Positions 43,873 through 52,356 of a DNA stretch of 64,000 nt are shown one piece after another. Position 1 is the stretch's first letter; the number at the start of each line of letters is the position of its first letter. The position numbers and the translations under genes are program-made. The notes beneath the pieces were generated by a model. That model was not told the DNA's origin. It did not search any database and was given only the letters and a program-made list of their open reading frames with translations. This DNA is from an uncultured Collinsella sp. (GTDB lineage: Bacteria; Actinomycetota; Coriobacteriia; Coriobacteriales; Coriobacteriaceae), in contig CAADSP010000075.1 in NCBI GenBank assembly GCA_900751755.1, positions 1-64,000 of the forward strand, written 5' to 3'.

Positions 43873-44736
43873 ATGGCATTTAACGTTAATGCGCTCGGAT
43901 TTGGCGACAACGTCGTCGATCGCTACGAGCATATCCACACCATGTATCCTGGCGGTAACGCGGTTAACTTCGCCGTTTATGCCAAGAAATGCGGTGCCGC
44001 ACGCTCCGCATACATGGGCATTTTTGGCAATGACGCCGCTGCCGAGCATGTCATTGCAAGCCTCGAGGATGAAGGTATCGAGCTTGACAAGTGCGAGCAG
44101 ATGATTGGCGAGAACGGAGCGGCTCGCGTGACCGTCGTTGACGGTGACCGTGTCTTCCTCGGCTCCAACGAGGGCGGTATCCGTGGCGATGCGCGCTATG
44201 TCCTCGATCGCTTTGACCTTTCGTACATGAAGCAGTTCGATGTGGTTCATTCGGGTAACTATTGCTTTACCGAGCGTGAGCTGCCCAAGCTGAAGGCTGC
44301 GGGCGTCACGGTTTCTTTTGACTTTTCGGACGACTCCACCGACGAGTACTACGAGCAGATTGCGCCCTACGTTGATTTTGCTTTCTTTAGTGCGGCGGAT
44401 GCTGCGAGTGAGGACGAGATTCGCGAGCGTTTGGCATGGGTGAAGGGCCTGGGTCCGCGTTTTGTGTCGGCTACGGCGGGCGCCGAGGGCTGCATTGCTT
44501 ACGACGGCGAGCGTTATTACCGCCAGCTGGCTAAACCGGTAACGGACATGAAGGACACCATGGGGGCGGGCGACTCGTTCCTCACCTCGTTTTTGATGTG
44601 CTATCTCGATTCCGCCAAGCGTGGTGAGGATGGCGCCGAGGCCATCGAGCGCGCGCTCGACTTTGCTGCCGGGTTTGCCTCGACCGTGTGCGGCATGGAA
44701 GGTTCTTGGGGCCACGGAGCACCAATTGTCGAATAG
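43873..44736 (+). CDS. FrlD-like PfkB-family kinase
   Basis: A 287-residue ribokinase-fold sugar kinase. GFGDNVVDRYEHIHTMYPGG and NAVNFAVYAKKCG correspond to the substrate-binding N-terminus, and DTMGAGDSFLTSF is the PfkB signature with the catalytic Asp. It closely follows the layout of FrlD, which phosphorylates fructoselysine at C6. It ends the first module of the island; an intrinsic terminator lies 70 bases downstream. Confidence 0.88.
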   Translation: MAFNVNALGFGDNVVDRYEHIHTMYPGGNAVNFAVYAKKCGAARSAYMGIFGNDAAAEHVIASLEDEGIELDKCEQMIGENGAARVTVVDGDRVFLGSNEGGIRGDARYVLDRFDLSYMKQFDVVHSGNYCFTERELPKLKAAGVTVSFDFSDDSTDEYYEQIAPYVDFAFFSAADAASEDEIRERLAWVKGLGPRFVSATAGAEGCIAYDGERYYRQLAKPVTDMKDTMGAGDSFLTSFLMCYLDSAKRGEDGAEAIERALDFAAGFASTVCGMEGSWGHGAPIVE

Positions 44737-44806
44737 CTTAAGAAAGCGTACGGCGGTCTGGCTATGAGGCCTTGGACAGCCGACGCAAAACAATAAGCGA
44801 AACGCG

Positions 44807-44840
44807 AAAAGGGGGCTCGCCATGTGGTGGGCCCCCTTTT
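44807..44840 (+). terminator. Intrinsic terminator inside the catabolic island
   Basis: AAAAGGGGGCTCGCC (44807-44821) pairs with GGTGGGCCCCCTTTT (44826-44840) around ATGT, ending in TTTT. It separates the first five structural genes from the second kinase module, so the latter needs readthrough or its own promoter. Confidence 0.85.
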
Positions 44841-44857
44841 GAACATTGGAGAAGACC

Positions 44858-45658
44858 ATGGGTATTAAAGCGTGCGCAGCTGGTTTTTGCTGTGCGGACG
44901 TCTATCAAAACATCGGCGTATTCTATCCGACTGGTAATGGTATTGACTGGGGTATCCATCTTGCACGAATGGGCGTTTCGGTATCCGCTGTGTCGGTTGT
45001 CGGCAAGGACGAGTACGGAGACAAGATGAGAGAGGCGCTGGCCGCTGAGGGGTTCGATATCTCACATCTGCGGGTGGAAGATGGCGACACCTCGGTGATG
45101 CTCATGGCATTGAAAGACGGCGTCGATCGCGTGCATCTCGAGGCAATCGATGGCGTAATGGAGACATATCGACCGAATGAAGACGACCGGGCGTTTATCC
45201 TAGAGCATGACATCATTCATACCGACCTGTTTGGCAATTGTTTGGACCTCCTGCCCGAATGGCATGATGCGGGCAAGACGGTGGTTATGGACTTCTCGGT
45301 GTTCAGCCAGGATCCCGAATATGCATGCGAGGCTCATTTTCCTTACGTAGACTATGCGTTCATGTCGTTTGAAGAGGACACTCCGGAGCTGCGGGACTGG
45401 GTACGCCACGTGCAGGAATTGGGACCGCGCGTTGCGGTTGCCACGCTTGGCGAGAAGGGGAGCATTGCCTATGACGGTGATCGCTTCTATGAGTGCGGGA
45501 TCGTACCGGCGGAGAAGGTCGTTAATACCGTGGGTGCCGGCGACTCGTATATTGCCGGGTTTACCAAGGGCGTGATCGATGGCCTTGATATTCCGGCGTG
45601 TATGAAGGCGGGCGCTGAGCTGTCGTCCCGAGTGATTGGTTCGTTTGAGCCGTACTAG
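44858..45658 (+). CDS. Second FrlD-like PfkB-family kinase
   Basis: A 266-residue ribokinase-fold kinase starting KACAAGFCCADVYQNIGVFY, with NGIDWGIHLARMG and the signature NTVGAGDSYIAGF. It belongs to the same FrlD-like group as the kinase at 43873-44736 but differs clearly in sequence, so it probably acts on a different sugar conjugate rather than being a recent duplicate. GGAGAAGACC precedes the ATG at 44858. It opens the second module, after the internal terminator. Confidence 0.85.
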   Translation: MGIKACAAGFCCADVYQNIGVFYPTGNGIDWGIHLARMGVSVSAVSVVGKDEYGDKMREALAAEGFDISHLRVEDGDTSVMLMALKDGVDRVHLEAIDGVMETYRPNEDDRAFILEHDIIHTDLFGNCLDLLPEWHDAGKTVVMDFSVFSQDPEYACEAHFPYVDYAFMSFEEDTPELRDWVRHVQELGPRVAVATLGEKGSIAYDGDRFYECGIVPAEKVVNTVGAGDSYIAGFTKGVIDGLDIPACMKAGAELSSRVIGSFEPY

Positions 45659-45685
45659 GGTCAAATGCCTGGAAAGGAGTATGAA

Positions 45686-46546
45686 ATGGTTATCGACATG
45701 TTGGTCCATCCTATGCTCTACGGCGAGATCTGTACGCCGGGTGATGAGCCTGATGGATTCGGTTTTTGGTCACGAGAATTTGGTATGGGGCATATGGGCC
45801 CCATGGATTGGGATGAGCTTCAAGTCGAGATGGACGTCTGTGACGTGCAGAAGAGCGTGCTCATGCCGCTCGATGTAACCACGGCATGCGGAGGGCACTT
45901 TGGCACTAATGACCAGATTGCCATGCTGGTTGCCGCGCATCCCGATCGTCTGTGGGGATTTGCGAGCGTAGACCCGCAGGTGAGCGGTGCCGCAGACGAA
46001 CTGGAGCGCGCCTTTACCGAGTTGGGGGCAAAGGGGCTTTGCCTGCATCCTGCAAAGCAGGGTTTTGCCCCCGATGATGCTGTGGCCGAGCCGCTTTACG
46101 AGCTGTGCGAGCGCTATAACAAGCCGGTGGTTTTCCATGCCGGTATGTCTTGGGAGCCTGGCGCAGAGCTCTCGCGCAGTAACCCGCTTGCATTTGAGCA
46201 CACAATCGCAACGCATCCAAATGTGCGCTTTAGTTTGACCCACTTTGGCTGGCCCTGGGTGCGCGAGACCGTGGCGATGCTGCTCAAGTATCCCAACTGC
46301 TACACGGACACCTCTATCACTTACATCGATTCGCCCGAGGAGATGATGCAGCGTCTTTTCACGGTCGATATGGGGCCGCAGTGGTATGAGCGCGCGCTAT
46401 CGCACCAAGTGATGTTCGCCAGCAATACGCCGCGCTTCCGTGCATTCAAACTCAAGCGGGCGCTCGATACCGTGCCCATGCGCGATGATGCGCGAGAAAG
46501 GCTCTACTGGGGTAATGCCCTGCGTTTTCTTGAAGGGGATGAGTAA
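45686..46546 (+). CDS. Amidohydrolase_2-type protein with degenerate metal site
   Basis: A 286-residue TIM-barrel protein of the ACMSD/amidohydrolase_2 group. Family-like segments are IDMLVHPM at the start, WGFASVDPQ, VFHAGMSWEP, FSLTHFGWPW and MFASNTPRFR. The first-strand HxH motif is LVH, and the late Asp (usually GSD) is Asn in ASN, so two metal ligands are changed; it may be metal-independent, as some lactonases in this group are. Start at 45686 follows GGAAAGGAG. It sits between the second kinase and the YjbQ gene. Confidence 0.8.
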   Translation: MVIDMLVHPMLYGEICTPGDEPDGFGFWSREFGMGHMGPMDWDELQVEMDVCDVQKSVLMPLDVTTACGGHFGTNDQIAMLVAAHPDRLWGFASVDPQVSGAADELERAFTELGAKGLCLHPAKQGFAPDDAVAEPLYELCERYNKPVVFHAGMSWEPGAELSRSNPLAFEHTIATHPNVRFSLTHFGWPWVRETVAMLLKYPNCYTDTSITYIDSPEEMMQRLFTVDMGPQWYERALSHQVMFASNTPRFRAFKLKRALDTVPMRDDARERLYWGNALRFLEGDE

Positions 46547-46548
46547 AC

Positions 46549-46977
46549 ATGGTGACGCTCGAGACATTGAGCTATCTATCGACTGCTCCGGACCAGTTCA
46601 TCGATATTACCGAAGACGTGCACGCTGCCATCGAACGCAGCTCGGTGACCAATGGCTTGGCAGCGATTATTTTGTCGCATACGACCTGTGGAATCGTGGT
46701 AAACGAGGGGCTGCCCTGCGTGGAGACGGATCTTATGGAGACGCTTGATCGCATCGCCCCACTCGATGCCCCCTATGCGCATGCACACTTCCTGCCGAGC
46801 TATGGAGCCACCGGCAACAACTCCTGTGGGCATATCAAGAGCATGATTTGTGGAAACAGTTGCTTCTTTCCCGTCCAAGATGGCCACATCGTGTGCGGAA
46901 GTGCCCAGAACATCTATCTTGCGGAGTTTGACGGTCCGCAGAAGCGAAAAGTGTACGTCGAGGTGCTGGGGGAGTAA
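46549..46977 (+). CDS. YjbQ-family (UPF0047) protein
   Basis: A 142-residue protein of the YjbQ family, with SHTTCGIVVNEG, SYGATGNNSCGHIKSMICG and AEFDGPQKRKVYVEV. YjbQ proteins show weak thiamine-phosphate-synthase-like activity but their true role is unresolved. Being locked inside this operon two bases after the previous stop suggests a metabolic step on a phosphorylated intermediate. AAGGGGATGAG precedes the start. Confidence 0.85.
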   Translation: MVTLETLSYLSTAPDQFIDITEDVHAAIERSSVTNGLAAIILSHTTCGIVVNEGLPCVETDLMETLDRIAPLDAPYAHAHFLPSYGATGNNSCGHIKSMICGNSCFFPVQDGHIVCGSAQNIYLAEFDGPQKRKVYVEVLGE

Positions 46978-47010
46978 CGTCCCTGCAATAACTCTATGAA
47001 GGAGCACGTT

Positions 47011-47820
47011 ATGTCGTTTCTAACCTCGATGTTCAAGACCGAAAAGCCGGTTATCGGAATGCTGCACCTGCGTCCTCTGCCGGGCGATCCACTGTATTAC
47101 CCGGGCGGAAGCGTGTCGCAGGTCGTGGAAGCCGCCAAGCGCGATCTCGAGGCGTTGCAGCAGGGCGGTGTCGATGGCATTTTGATTACCAATGAGCTCT
47201 CGATGCCCTATGAGCAGCACGTTTCTCCCTCAACCCTTGCATCGATGGGCTATGTAATCGGGGCTCTATCCCATGATCTGTCGACCCCTTGGGGAGCTGA
47301 GGCTATTTACGATGGTGATGCCACAATCGAGCTGTGCGCTGCCGTCGACGCGCAGTTCACACGCTGCAATTTTTGCGGTGCCTGGGCCGGTGATCTTGGG
47401 CTGATTAACCGAGATTTCGCGCACACCATGCGTCGCAAGGCGGCGCTGCGCTTGGACGACCTCAAGCTTTTTCACTTCATCACGAGCGAGGGGGAGGTTT
47501 ATCTCAACGACCGCACGACTGCGGACATTGCCGATTCACTTCTCTTTAATTGCCTTCCGGATGCAATGGTCATCGGCGGTTCGGCTGCCGGTCGTGGCGC
47601 TTCGGGCGAGCTTGCCGATGAAGTCCGCGAGCGTGTTGGCGAAGTACCCGTGGTATGTGGCACCGGTTGTCGCGAAAATACCGTGGCTGACGTATTTGCT
47701 CACTACGATGGTGCGTTTGTCGGCACCTGCTTAAAGCGCGACGGAAAGCTGGATGCCCCGGTTGATGTTGAGCGGGTAGCTCGTTTTATGGCTGCCGCTC
47801 GTACGGCGCGAGGGGAGTAG
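47011..47820 (+). CDS. BtpA/SgcQ-family protein
   Basis: A 269-residue TIM-barrel protein of the BtpA/SgcQ family: VIGMLHLRPLPGDPLYYPGG near the start, GVDGILITNE, and VIGGSAAGRGASGE and FVGTCLKRDG toward the end. SgcQ lies in an uncharacterised E. coli sugar operon; BtpA was linked to photosystem I. The enzymatic activity is unknown. The start at 47011 is chosen for AAGGAG, six bases upstream; the ATG five codons earlier overlaps that site. Confidence 0.85.
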   Translation: MSFLTSMFKTEKPVIGMLHLRPLPGDPLYYPGGSVSQVVEAAKRDLEALQQGGVDGILITNELSMPYEQHVSPSTLASMGYVIGALSHDLSTPWGAEAIYDGDATIELCAAVDAQFTRCNFCGAWAGDLGLINRDFAHTMRRKAALRLDDLKLFHFITSEGEVYLNDRTTADIADSLLFNCLPDAMVIGGSAAGRGASGELADEVRERVGEVPVVCGTGCRENTVADVFAHYDGAFVGTCLKRDGKLDAPVDVERVARFMAAARTARGE

Positions 47821-47826
47821 GCACCT

Positions 47827-49344
47827 ATGGCGCTCTATCTGGGTATTGATATCGGGACAAGCGCCTCTAAAGGCGTTTTAATCGATGATCGATGCAACAT
47901 CGTTTGCCAAGCCTCTTGTGGACATGAGACGGACAACCCGTGTGACGGATGGTACCAGCATGATGCGGAGGCAGTTTGGTGGGGCGATTTTTGCCGCTTG
48001 TCGCGCGAGCTGGTGGCGCGATCGGGGGTTAACGCGGCACAGATCGGATGCGTGGGCCTTTCCGCATTGGGTTGCGACTGTGTGCCGGTCGATACCGAGT
48101 GCAACGCGCTGGCGCCCGCGATTTTGTATGGAGTCGATGCACGTTCGAAGCCGCAGATTGACGAGCTTCTTTCCGAATATGGGTCAGATTGCGCACGCGA
48201 GCTTTTCGGGCACGATCCCTGTTCGTCAGATATTGCTCCCAAGATCTTGTGGTTTAAGGAGAATATGCCCGAGGTGCACGAACGTGCCGCGAAGTTCCTG
48301 ACGGCGTCGTCGTTTCTATGCGCAAAGTTGACGGGGCGTTTTACGGTGGACCGTTATTTGGCGGAGGATTTTCTTCCCCTATACGACCGCTACACCTGGA
48401 AGGTTGATGCTCGGGAATGTGCTCGTTTCTGCCGGCCTGACCAGATGGCGGAGGTAATGTCGGCTACCGATATTGCCGGGGTGATTACGCGGCGTGCGGC
48501 TGAGGCGACGGGGCTCGCGGCAGGGACACCTGTCTTAGTGGGAACGGGCGATTCTGGTGCCGAGGCCATTTCGACGGGTGTATTCCGTCCCGGCGATATG
48601 ATGGTTCAGTTGGGGAGTACGGCGTATTTCATCTACCTAGCTGATCATATGATCGATGATGCCCGCCTGTGGCCGGGGACGTTTATTATTCCCGGAACTT
48701 ACGGGATCTGCGCGGGAACCAATACGGCGGGCGCACTCACATCGTGGCTGCGCCAAGAGCTGTATCGCGACGCCGTAGAGGCCGAGGGCCACGGTGGTCC
48801 CGATGCCTATTCGGTTATGGCGCATGATGCCGCCGATGTGGCGCCGGGTGCCGATGGGCTCCTGTGTCTGCCGTACTTTGCGGGGGAGCGTACTCCGCTC
48901 AACGATCCCGAGGCGCGTGGCGTCTTCTTTGGCCTGACCGGAAGGCATACGCGAGCCCATATGGTTCGCGCCGCCTTGGAAGGCGTCGCGTATACCGTTG
49001 CATCCCATGTCGACATTATCGAGCGAGAGCATGGACTGCCAATTGGGCGCATTATGCTTGTCGGAGGTGGAACCAAGAATCCAGTTTGGATGCAGGCTAT
49101 CGCCGACGTATGCGGGCGCGAGGTCTCGGTTGCCAAGGTTACGGTGGGTGCATGCTTCGGTGATGCCATCATGGCAGCTCTCGCAGGTGGCGCCTATGCA
49201 TCATGGGATGAACTCGCCCGAGTCCTTGGCGTTGCGCAAACAATCGTGCCCGATATGACTGCCCACGAGTTATATGCGTCGCGCCGTCATATCTTCGACG
49301 AATTGTATGCACGCAACCGTGATCTCATGCACGAATTGGTGTAA
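47827..49344 (+). CDS. FGGY-family carbohydrate kinase
   Basis: A 505-residue kinase of the FGGY family (xylulokinase/gluconokinase type). The N-terminal ATPase fold begins LGIDIGTSASKGVLID; the C-terminal domain has LLCLPYFAGERTPLNDPEARG and IMLVGGGTKNPVWMQAIADV, both FGGY hallmarks. It would phosphorylate a free ketose or polyol released by the pathway. It is the last gene of the island, starting six bases after the BtpA/SgcQ gene, and is followed by a terminator. Confidence 0.92.
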   Translation: MALYLGIDIGTSASKGVLIDDRCNIVCQASCGHETDNPCDGWYQHDAEAVWWGDFCRLSRELVARSGVNAAQIGCVGLSALGCDCVPVDTECNALAPAILYGVDARSKPQIDELLSEYGSDCARELFGHDPCSSDIAPKILWFKENMPEVHERAAKFLTASSFLCAKLTGRFTVDRYLAEDFLPLYDRYTWKVDARECARFCRPDQMAEVMSATDIAGVITRRAAEATGLAAGTPVLVGTGDSGAEAISTGVFRPGDMMVQLGSTAYFIYLADHMIDDARLWPGTFIIPGTYGICAGTNTAGALTSWLRQELYRDAVEAEGHGGPDAYSVMAHDAADVAPGADGLLCLPYFAGERTPLNDPEARGVFFGLTGRHTRAHMVRAALEGVAYTVASHVDIIEREHGLPIGRIMLVGGGTKNPVWMQAIADVCGREVSVAKVTVGACFGDAIMAALAGGAYASWDELARVLGVAQTIVPDMTAHELYASRRHIFDELYARNRDLMHELV

Positions 49345-49366
49345 TGCTGCCGAATTGTACTGCCTA

Positions 49367-49411
49367 CCAATAGGGACTGCGTTGTGCGATTCACATGTCC
49401 CTTGGCATTTT
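49367..49411. terminator. Terminator between FGGY kinase and TatD genes
   Basis: CCAA-TA-GGGAC (49367-49377) pairs with GTCCCTTGG (49397-49405) with a two-base bulge, followed by CATTTT. It can serve both convergent transcripts. Confidence 0.5.
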
Positions 49412-49423
49412 AGCCCACAGGGG

Positions 49424-50206
49424 TTAGCGAAGGTCAAAAACAGCGTGCGCATTTGCTAAAACTGCCGACTCGATGCGCTTTGCGTCACAGTTTTTGAGTG
49501 AGGCAATGCGCATCGAGGTCCTTGTGAGCGATCTGATGAGCGACTGTGCGCTTGTTTCTGTGTTTGGTTCGGCTGGTGAATCGGTCTCGAGCAGTAAACG
49601 ATCGAGTGGAATCTGTCGTGCGTATTCGTGTCCTCGTTTAGATGCGAGCATGCGTTCGTTGACGGAAAAATAACAGCCCGCATTACGCGCGCGGACGAGT
49701 TCGTCCGAAGTACCGCTAAACCAGTGGAAGATGATAACGGGGGAGTCGGGGTTTGGGATGAGTAGTCCATGCGATTCGAGGACGTCCAGTACGGCTCCTG
49801 CCGAACGAACGGCGTGAATTGATATCACGCGCCCGATAAGAGGATGCTGCACGAGCGCATCGCAGAGCCGGTTAAGTGCCTGTATTTGTAGCGGCTCACT
49901 TCCAGCAAAGCGCGCGGAAAAGTCGAGTCCGACTTCGCCGATGTAGCGCTCTTGGGCAGCAACTTCGCAAAGCAGATTGACTTCGGTAGGACCGCAGTGA
50001 CCGTCGGCGAGCCACCAGGGGTGAAGCCCAACGCCGGCGATGATACTTGGTTGGCGACAGGCGCGCTCGTTTGCGGCCGAAAAGTCGCGCGGATTGACGC
50101 CGCAGTCAAATAGACCCAAGCCCAGCGCCGTCGCCTCATCGGCAACGGCGTCCGGGTGAGCCATTAAATTAAGGTGGCAGTGTGCGTCAAATAACCGGGG
50201 CTCCAT
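49424..50206 (-). CDS. TatD-family metal-dependent nuclease
   Basis: A 260-residue TIM-barrel hydrolase. Metal ligands are in FDAHCHLN, GEVGLDFSAR, SIHAVRS, IFHWFSG and LLLETDSP, the standard TatD set. TatD proteins act as 3'-5' exonucleases or in quality control. The start lies 14 bases after the tcdA stop in the same direction, forming a two-gene unit, with GGAG about ten bases upstream. Confidence 0.92.
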   Translation of the reverse strand: MEPRLFDAHCHLNLMAHPDAVADEATALGLGLFDCGVNPRDFSAANERACRQPSIIAGVGLHPWWLADGHCGPTEVNLLCEVAAQERYIGEVGLDFSARFAGSEPLQIQALNRLCDALVQHPLIGRVISIHAVRSAGAVLDVLESHGLLIPNPDSPVIIFHWFSGTSDELVRARNAGCYFSVNERMLASKRGHEYARQIPLDRLLLETDSPAEPNTETSAQSLIRSLTRTSMRIASLKNCDAKRIESAVLANAHAVFDLR

Positions 50207-50220
50207 CTCGGTGCGCTCCG

Positions 50221-51018
50221 CTAGTCCAGACGTTGGCCATCGGAGCGTACGCGCTCAGTGCCGCGGCCGCTGATCTGGCGGATAACCTCGCCGGCAATCA
50301 TCTGGCCCATGATGGGCGGCATAAAGCTGGCGGTTCCCAGCTCGGTGCGCTCGTGGATGTTGGAAGGGTCGCGGGGCTGTGTCTTAACCGATTCCTCGCA
50401 GCTAAACAGTACATGCAGGCTCTTGATTCCGCGCTTCTTGCATTCTTTACGCATGATGCGGCTCATGGGGTCACGTACCGTATCGAAAATGTCGGCAAAG
50501 CGGAGGCACTCGGGATGGAGCTTGTTAGCCCCGCCCATGGAGCTAACCAAACGAATGCCGTGGTCCTGAGCATATTTGGCAATGGTGAGCTTGGCCGAGA
50601 TGGTGTCGATGGCGTCGACGACGTAGTCGAGCTTGCCGTCCGTCTGCTCCAAAACGCTCGCGAAGAAATCATCGATGTTGTCGCTCAGCAGGTATTCGGT
50701 GCGCTTGATGACGGTAGCGGCGGGATTGATGTCGTGAATCATAGCCTCCATGACGTCGACTTTGCGCTTGCCGACGGTGCTGTGAAAGGCGATGGCCTGG
50801 CGATTGATATTGCTGGGCGCGATGATGTCCTTATCCAGAATGACGAAATGACCGATGCCGCCGCGGGCGAGTGCCTCGCAGCAGTTGGAGCCCACGCCTC
50901 CGCAGCCGAGCACTAGTACCGTAGCATCGGCGAGCTTATCGAGTGCCTCGCGGCCCATGATAATCTCGAGCTTGGTATCGCGTGTCTCGATGGGAGTTGC
51001 GGCTGTGGTTTCGGTCAT
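50221..51018 (-). CDS. tcdA: tRNA threonylcarbamoyladenosine dehydratase
   Basis: TcdA converts t6A37 of tRNA to its cyclic form ct6A in an ATP-dependent reaction. The 265-residue ThiF/MoeB/E1-like protein has the nucleotide loop VLVLGCGGVGSNCCEALARGG, NRQAIAFHSTVGKRKVDVM, and the active-site region LFSCEESVKTQP. The length is typical. GGAGG precedes the ATG at 51018. Confidence 0.92.
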   Translation of the reverse strand: MTETTAATPIETRDTKLEIIMGREALDKLADATVLVLGCGGVGSNCCEALARGGIGHFVILDKDIIAPSNINRQAIAFHSTVGKRKVDVMEAMIHDINPAATVIKRTEYLLSDNIDDFFASVLEQTDGKLDYVVDAIDTISAKLTIAKYAQDHGIRLVSSMGGANKLHPECLRFADIFDTVRDPMSRIMRKECKKRGIKSLHVLFSCEESVKTQPRDPSNIHERTELGTASFMPPIMGQMIAGEVIRQISGRGTERVRSDGQRLD

Positions 51019-51125
51019 AGATATCCTCCGATGGGGAAGCGAATCGTGTTTTAGCTATCGTCATTATAGGTAATCGCCCATAGGTTGCGATGGCGTTTGC
51101 TTTGATGTGGTTTGAAGCATTGCGA

Positions 51126-51149
51126 TTAGATAATTAAACAAACATCTAA
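51126..51149. promoter_or_regulatory. Candidate operator of the SdpR-like repressor
   Basis: TTAGAT (51126-51131) and ATCTAA (51144-51149) are a perfect inverted repeat with a 12-bp AT-rich spacer, 50-70 bases before the ArsR-type gene, which suits an autorepressor. Confidence 0.55.
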
Positions 51150-51197
51150 ATATCGAGTATAGTGTGCACGTCATGAGAGATGATGAGAGGAGGCCTT

Positions 51198-51476
51198 ATG
51201 CCGGGAGAGGGTTTTAAGGCGCTTGCCGATCCAACGCGACGGCGCATTTTGGAGTTGCTGCGCGAGGGCAATTGCACGGCGGGGGAGCTTGCCGAGCATT
51301 TCGATATCAGTAAGCCGTCGCTGAGCCATCACTTGGCGACGCTCAAAAACGCCGGGTTGGTGACCGACGAGCGCCATGGCCAAAACATCGTATACAGCTT
51401 AAACACCACCGTCATGCAGGACTTGATCGGTTGGTTTATGGGCTTTACAAACACGGAAGGTGATAAGGATGAATAA
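51198..51476 (+). CDS. ArsR-family repressor (SdpR/autorepressor type)
   Basis: A 92-residue winged-helix protein, FKALADPTRRRILELLREGN through ISKPSLSHHLATLKNAGLV. It lacks the metal-binding Cys/His motifs of ArsR/SmtB sensors. Coupling by an eight-base overlap to an SdpI-like membrane protein gene matches the Bacillus sdpRI immunity pair, where SdpI binds the toxin and sequesters SdpR. The toxin operon sdpABC is not in the window. GAGAGGAGG precedes the ATG at 51198. Confidence 0.9.
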   Translation: MPGEGFKALADPTRRRILELLREGNCTAGELAEHFDISKPSLSHHLATLKNAGLVTDERHGQNIVYSLNTTVMQDLIGWFMGFTNTEGDKDE

Positions 51477-52173
51477 CGAAAACAAGGGCGTTCACGCCAC
51501 GGGGGTATCGTCGCGCGTGTGGGCCATGCTTGTTGTGGTCTGCGCTATTAATGTTGTAGCGCACCTCATGGTGATGCCGAGCCTGCCTGCACAGATTCCC
51601 ACGCACTGGGGCGCGAACGGCGCCGTCGACGGTTGGGGTCCTAGTTGGATGGCCTCCGCGCTCGGCGTGCTGCCTCTGGCGCTTCTCGCAATGTTCTGCA
51701 TGGTGCCGCGCATCGACCCCAAAGGTGAGGCATATCGAACCTCGGGCAAGTTCTACCAGGGCTTCGTAATCGCCTTCACCTTGTTCATGTGCGCCATAAG
51801 CTGGCTGGGAGAGCTTACGGTCTGGGGCGTGGTGCCGGCGGTCGGTTCGGTTAACGTGTTGATTTCCGGTGTTGTCGGTTTGCTGTTCATCGGCGTAGGC
51901 AACTACTTGCCGCGTGTGAAGCAGAACTATACGCTCGGTATCAAGACACCTTGGGCGCTTGCCGATCCCGAGAACTGGCGCCGTACGCAGCGTTTTGGCG
52001 GCGCCTGCTTTATGGTGCTGGGTATTGGCCTGATTGTGATGGGCGTGGCAGGCAGCGTGCTTTCGAGTGAAGTCGTCGCCGCGGTGATTGCGGTTCTGGC
52101 GTTTGGTTCGGTTGGAGCCGTCTACGTCTACTCGTATCTGTTGTGGCGCAAATCGCAGCGAGCCGTTCGTTAA
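51469..52173 (+). CDS. SdpI-family membrane protein
   Basis: A 234-residue membrane protein with about six hydrophobic helices. The DUF1648-type motif PAQIPTHWGANGAVDGW lies between helices 1 and 2, and NYLPRVKQNYTLGIKTPWAL is the SdpI signature. In Bacillus SdpI gives immunity to the SDP toxin and acts as signal receptor. Here it is translationally coupled to the SdpR-like gene, without toxin genes, so it may guard against toxins from neighbours or serve another sensing role. Confidence 0.88.
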   Translation: MNNENKGVHATGVSSRVWAMLVVVCAINVVAHLMVMPSLPAQIPTHWGANGAVDGWGPSWMASALGVLPLALLAMFCMVPRIDPKGEAYRTSGKFYQGFVIAFTLFMCAISWLGELTVWGVVPAVGSVNVLISGVVGLLFIGVGNYLPRVKQNYTLGIKTPWALADPENWRRTQRFGGACFMVLGIGLIVMGVAGSVLSSEVVAAVIAVLAFGSVGAVYVYSYLLWRKSQRAVR

Positions 52174-52239
52174 GGTTGCGGAAAACTAGCGTACGCAGTT
52201 CATAGTATGTTCTGGGGGACTTTTCCCAGGTAGTATTAG

Positions 52240-52265
52240 GGGGTGTGGGCAACCATGCCCCTTTT
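52240..52265 (+). terminator. Intrinsic terminator after the SdpI-like gene
   Basis: GGGGTGTGG (52240-52248) pairs with CCATGCCCC (52253-52261) through two G-U pairs, loop GCAA, then TTTT. Confidence 0.75.
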
Positions 52266-52356
52266 CGTTACGTTTCAGAGCTGATTTCCTCATTTCGTTT
52301 CCACTAAAGCGAAACAGGAATAGGAAAACGGCAGGTAGAAAGGATAAAACAGGCAA

